From: Nitrospinales bacterium
GTDB lineage: Bacteria; Nitrospinota_A; UBA7883; JACRGQ01
NCBI GenBank assembly: GCA_023248615.1
Contig: JAHFEI010000162.1
Location: forward strand, 1 to 5,326
Direction: 5' to 3'
DNA length: 5,326 nt
Notes under the pieces: model-generated
Told to the model about the DNA's origin: nothing
Database searches by the model: none
Seen by the model: only the letters and a program-made list of their open reading frames with translations
Part shown: positions 4,135-5,326 of the stretch, one piece after another
Numbering within the stretch: position 1 is the stretch's first letter
Layout: every line of letters starts with the position of its first letter
Program-made: the position numbers and the translations under genes

Positions 4135-5326
4135 ATGAAGTTTAGACTGCACTCCGAATTCAGCCCCAAGGGAGACCAGCCGGGAGCAATAAAAGCGCTT
4201 ACGAAAAACATCCTTGATGGCGTCCCGAACCAGGTATTGCTTGGCGTAACAGGCTCTGGTAAAACATTTACCCTAGCCAACGTTATAGAACGGGTGCAAA
4301 AGCCGACCCTCGTTTTTGCGCCCAACAAGACGCTTGCGGCACAATTGTATAACGAGTTCAAATTTTTCTTCCCGGAAAATGCCGTGGAATACTTTGTAAG
4401 CTATTACGACTACTACCAGCCGGAAGCATACATACCCACATCGGACACGTACATAGAAAAAGATTCCGCAATAAACGACGAGATAGACAAGTTGCGCCAC
4501 TCCGCCACACGCTCACTACTGGAGCGGCGGGACGTGATTATCGTAGCATCCGTATCCTGCATCTACGGCATCGGCTCGCCGGAAACGTATTACGGGATGC
4601 TTACGCGGGTGGAAGCTGGCCAGCATCTCAGCCGGGAAGAGCTTGTAGAGAAGCTGGTGGAAATGCAATACACGCGCAACAACATCGATTTTCGGCGCGG
4701 CACGTTCAGGGTTAATGGCGATGTGGTGGAAATCATCCCGATATACGAATCAGAAGAAGGACTCCGCATCGAATTTTTCGGCGATGAGATAGACTCCATA
4801 TCCCGCGTAGACCCGCTCACCGGCAAGGTGATACAGAAGTTGCAAAAAGCCCCCATATACCCCGCAAGCCACTATGTAACCACACAGCAGACATTGGAAA
4901 AGGCGCGGGAGAAAATTCGCAGGGAACTCATAATGGTTGCGGAGGAACACCGTAGCAACAACCGGCTTGTGGAATGCCAACGGATTGAGCAAAGGACGAT
5001 GTTCGACCTGGAAATGATGAAGGAGACCGGTTACTGCAACGGGATAGAAAACTATTCCCGCTACCTTACCGGTCGGAAGCCGGGCGAGGCTCCCCCCACC
5101 CTGCTCGAATATTTCCCGCCGGATTCCCTGCTGGTAATTGACGAAAGCCACGTTTCCACAGGCCAACTGCGCGGGATGTACGCGGGCGACCGCTCCCGTA
5201 AGGAGACGCTTGTGAAGTACGGGTTCCGCCTCCCTTCGGCGATGGACAACAGGCCGCTTAATTTCGCCGAGTTTGAGAAGGATCCGAAACAGCGGATTTA
5301 CGTTTCGGCAACGCCGGGAGAATACG
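4135..5326 (+). CDS. uvrB: UvrABC excinuclease subunit B (partial, C-terminus outside window)
   Basis: UvrB is the DNA-damage-verifying helicase-like subunit of nucleotide excision repair. It is loaded by UvrA and then recruits UvrC for dual incision. The first 397 residues are visible, more than half of the usual 660-680. The N-terminus F-S-P-x-G-D-Q-P is typical. Walker A is GVTGSGKT (37-44), followed by APNKTLAAQLY (62-72). The damage-probing beta-hairpin region is SYYDYYQPEAYIP (89-101) with SDTYIEKD. Next come ERRDVIIVASVSCIYG (130-145), the UvrA-interacting domain region, GIENYSRYL (303-311), Walker B-type VIDESHV (334-340) and motif SATPGEY at the edge. All key motifs seen are intact. 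The ATG at 4135 aligns with known UvrB starts. It has no Shine-Dalgarno but a TATAAT 6 bases upstream, so it may be leaderless or read through from the gene before it. Confidence 0.98.
   Translation, partial: MKFRLHSEFSPKGDQPGAIKALTKNILDGVPNQVLLGVTGSGKTFTLANVIERVQKPTLVFAPNKTLAAQLYNEFKFFFPENAVEYFVSYYDYYQPEAYIPTSDTYIEKDSAINDEIDKLRHSATRSLLERRDVIIVASVSCIYGIGSPETYYGMLTRVEAGQHLSREELVEKLVEMQYTRNNIDFRRGTFRVNGDVVEIIPIYESEEGLRIEFFGDEIDSISRVDPLTGKVIQKLQKAPIYPASHYVTTQQTLEKAREKIRRELIMVAEEHRSNNRLVECQRIEQRTMFDLEMMKETGYCNGIENYSRYLTGRKPGEAPPTLLEYFPPDSLLVIDESHVSTGQLRGMYAGDRSRKETLVKYGFRLPSAMDNRPLNFAEFEKDPKQRIYVSATPGEY

Overview
This window looks like chromosomal DNA from a free-living Gram-negative-type bacterium with intermediate GC content. 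The NtrB/NtrC-style sigma-54 circuitry and a PAS domain with a Cys-rich loop resemble deltaproteobacterial, Nitrospirota or Nitrospinota genomes. That placement is weak and rests on protein flavour only. No RNA genes, CRISPR arrays, insertion sequences or phage genes were seen.

Layout. The left half (1-2705) is a three-gene, minus-strand operon. In transcription order it is a TauE/SafE-family membrane exporter (2705-1875), a soluble PAS histidine kinase (1864-773), and an NtrC-type sigma-54 activator response regulator (773 to beyond base 1, truncated by the window). Kinase and regulator overlap by one base (TGATG). Exporter and kinase are 10 bases apart. A 406-base divergent intergenic region (2706-3111) follows. 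The right half carries two plus-strand genes: a GT-A-fold, MobA/GlmU-like nucleotidyltransferase (3112-4119) and uvrB (4135 to beyond 5326, truncated).

How it fits together. The intergenic region appears to hold a complete sigma-54 control region pointing at the exporter operon. It has a near-consensus -24/-12 element (TGGTAC-N5-TTGCT, 2834-2819). Two direct copies of a dyad, TGGTA-N5-ACCAT, lie exactly 20 bp apart about 75-110 bp upstream of the predicted start, where NtrC-type activators normally bind. The predicted leader is about 103 nt and has two hairpins, the second just before the ribosome binding site. The operon itself encodes a sigma-54 activator and its likely kinase partner, so the simplest reading is a self-regulated export circuit. 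The kinase would sense an intracellular signal, phosphorylate the regulator, and the regulator would activate sigma-54 RNA polymerase at the operon's own promoter. The kinase PAS domain has a CxxxC-HH-PCxxC cluster, and the exporter family moves sulfite and related sulfur-containing anions. A sulfur or thiol/redox signal is therefore a reasonable but unproven hypothesis.

On the right, both the nucleotidyltransferase gene and uvrB lack a Shine-Dalgarno sequence. Each has a -10-like hexamer (TAAAAT, TATAAT) 6-7 bases before its ATG, which raises the possibility of leaderless transcripts. The two genes show no functional link beyond being adjacent.
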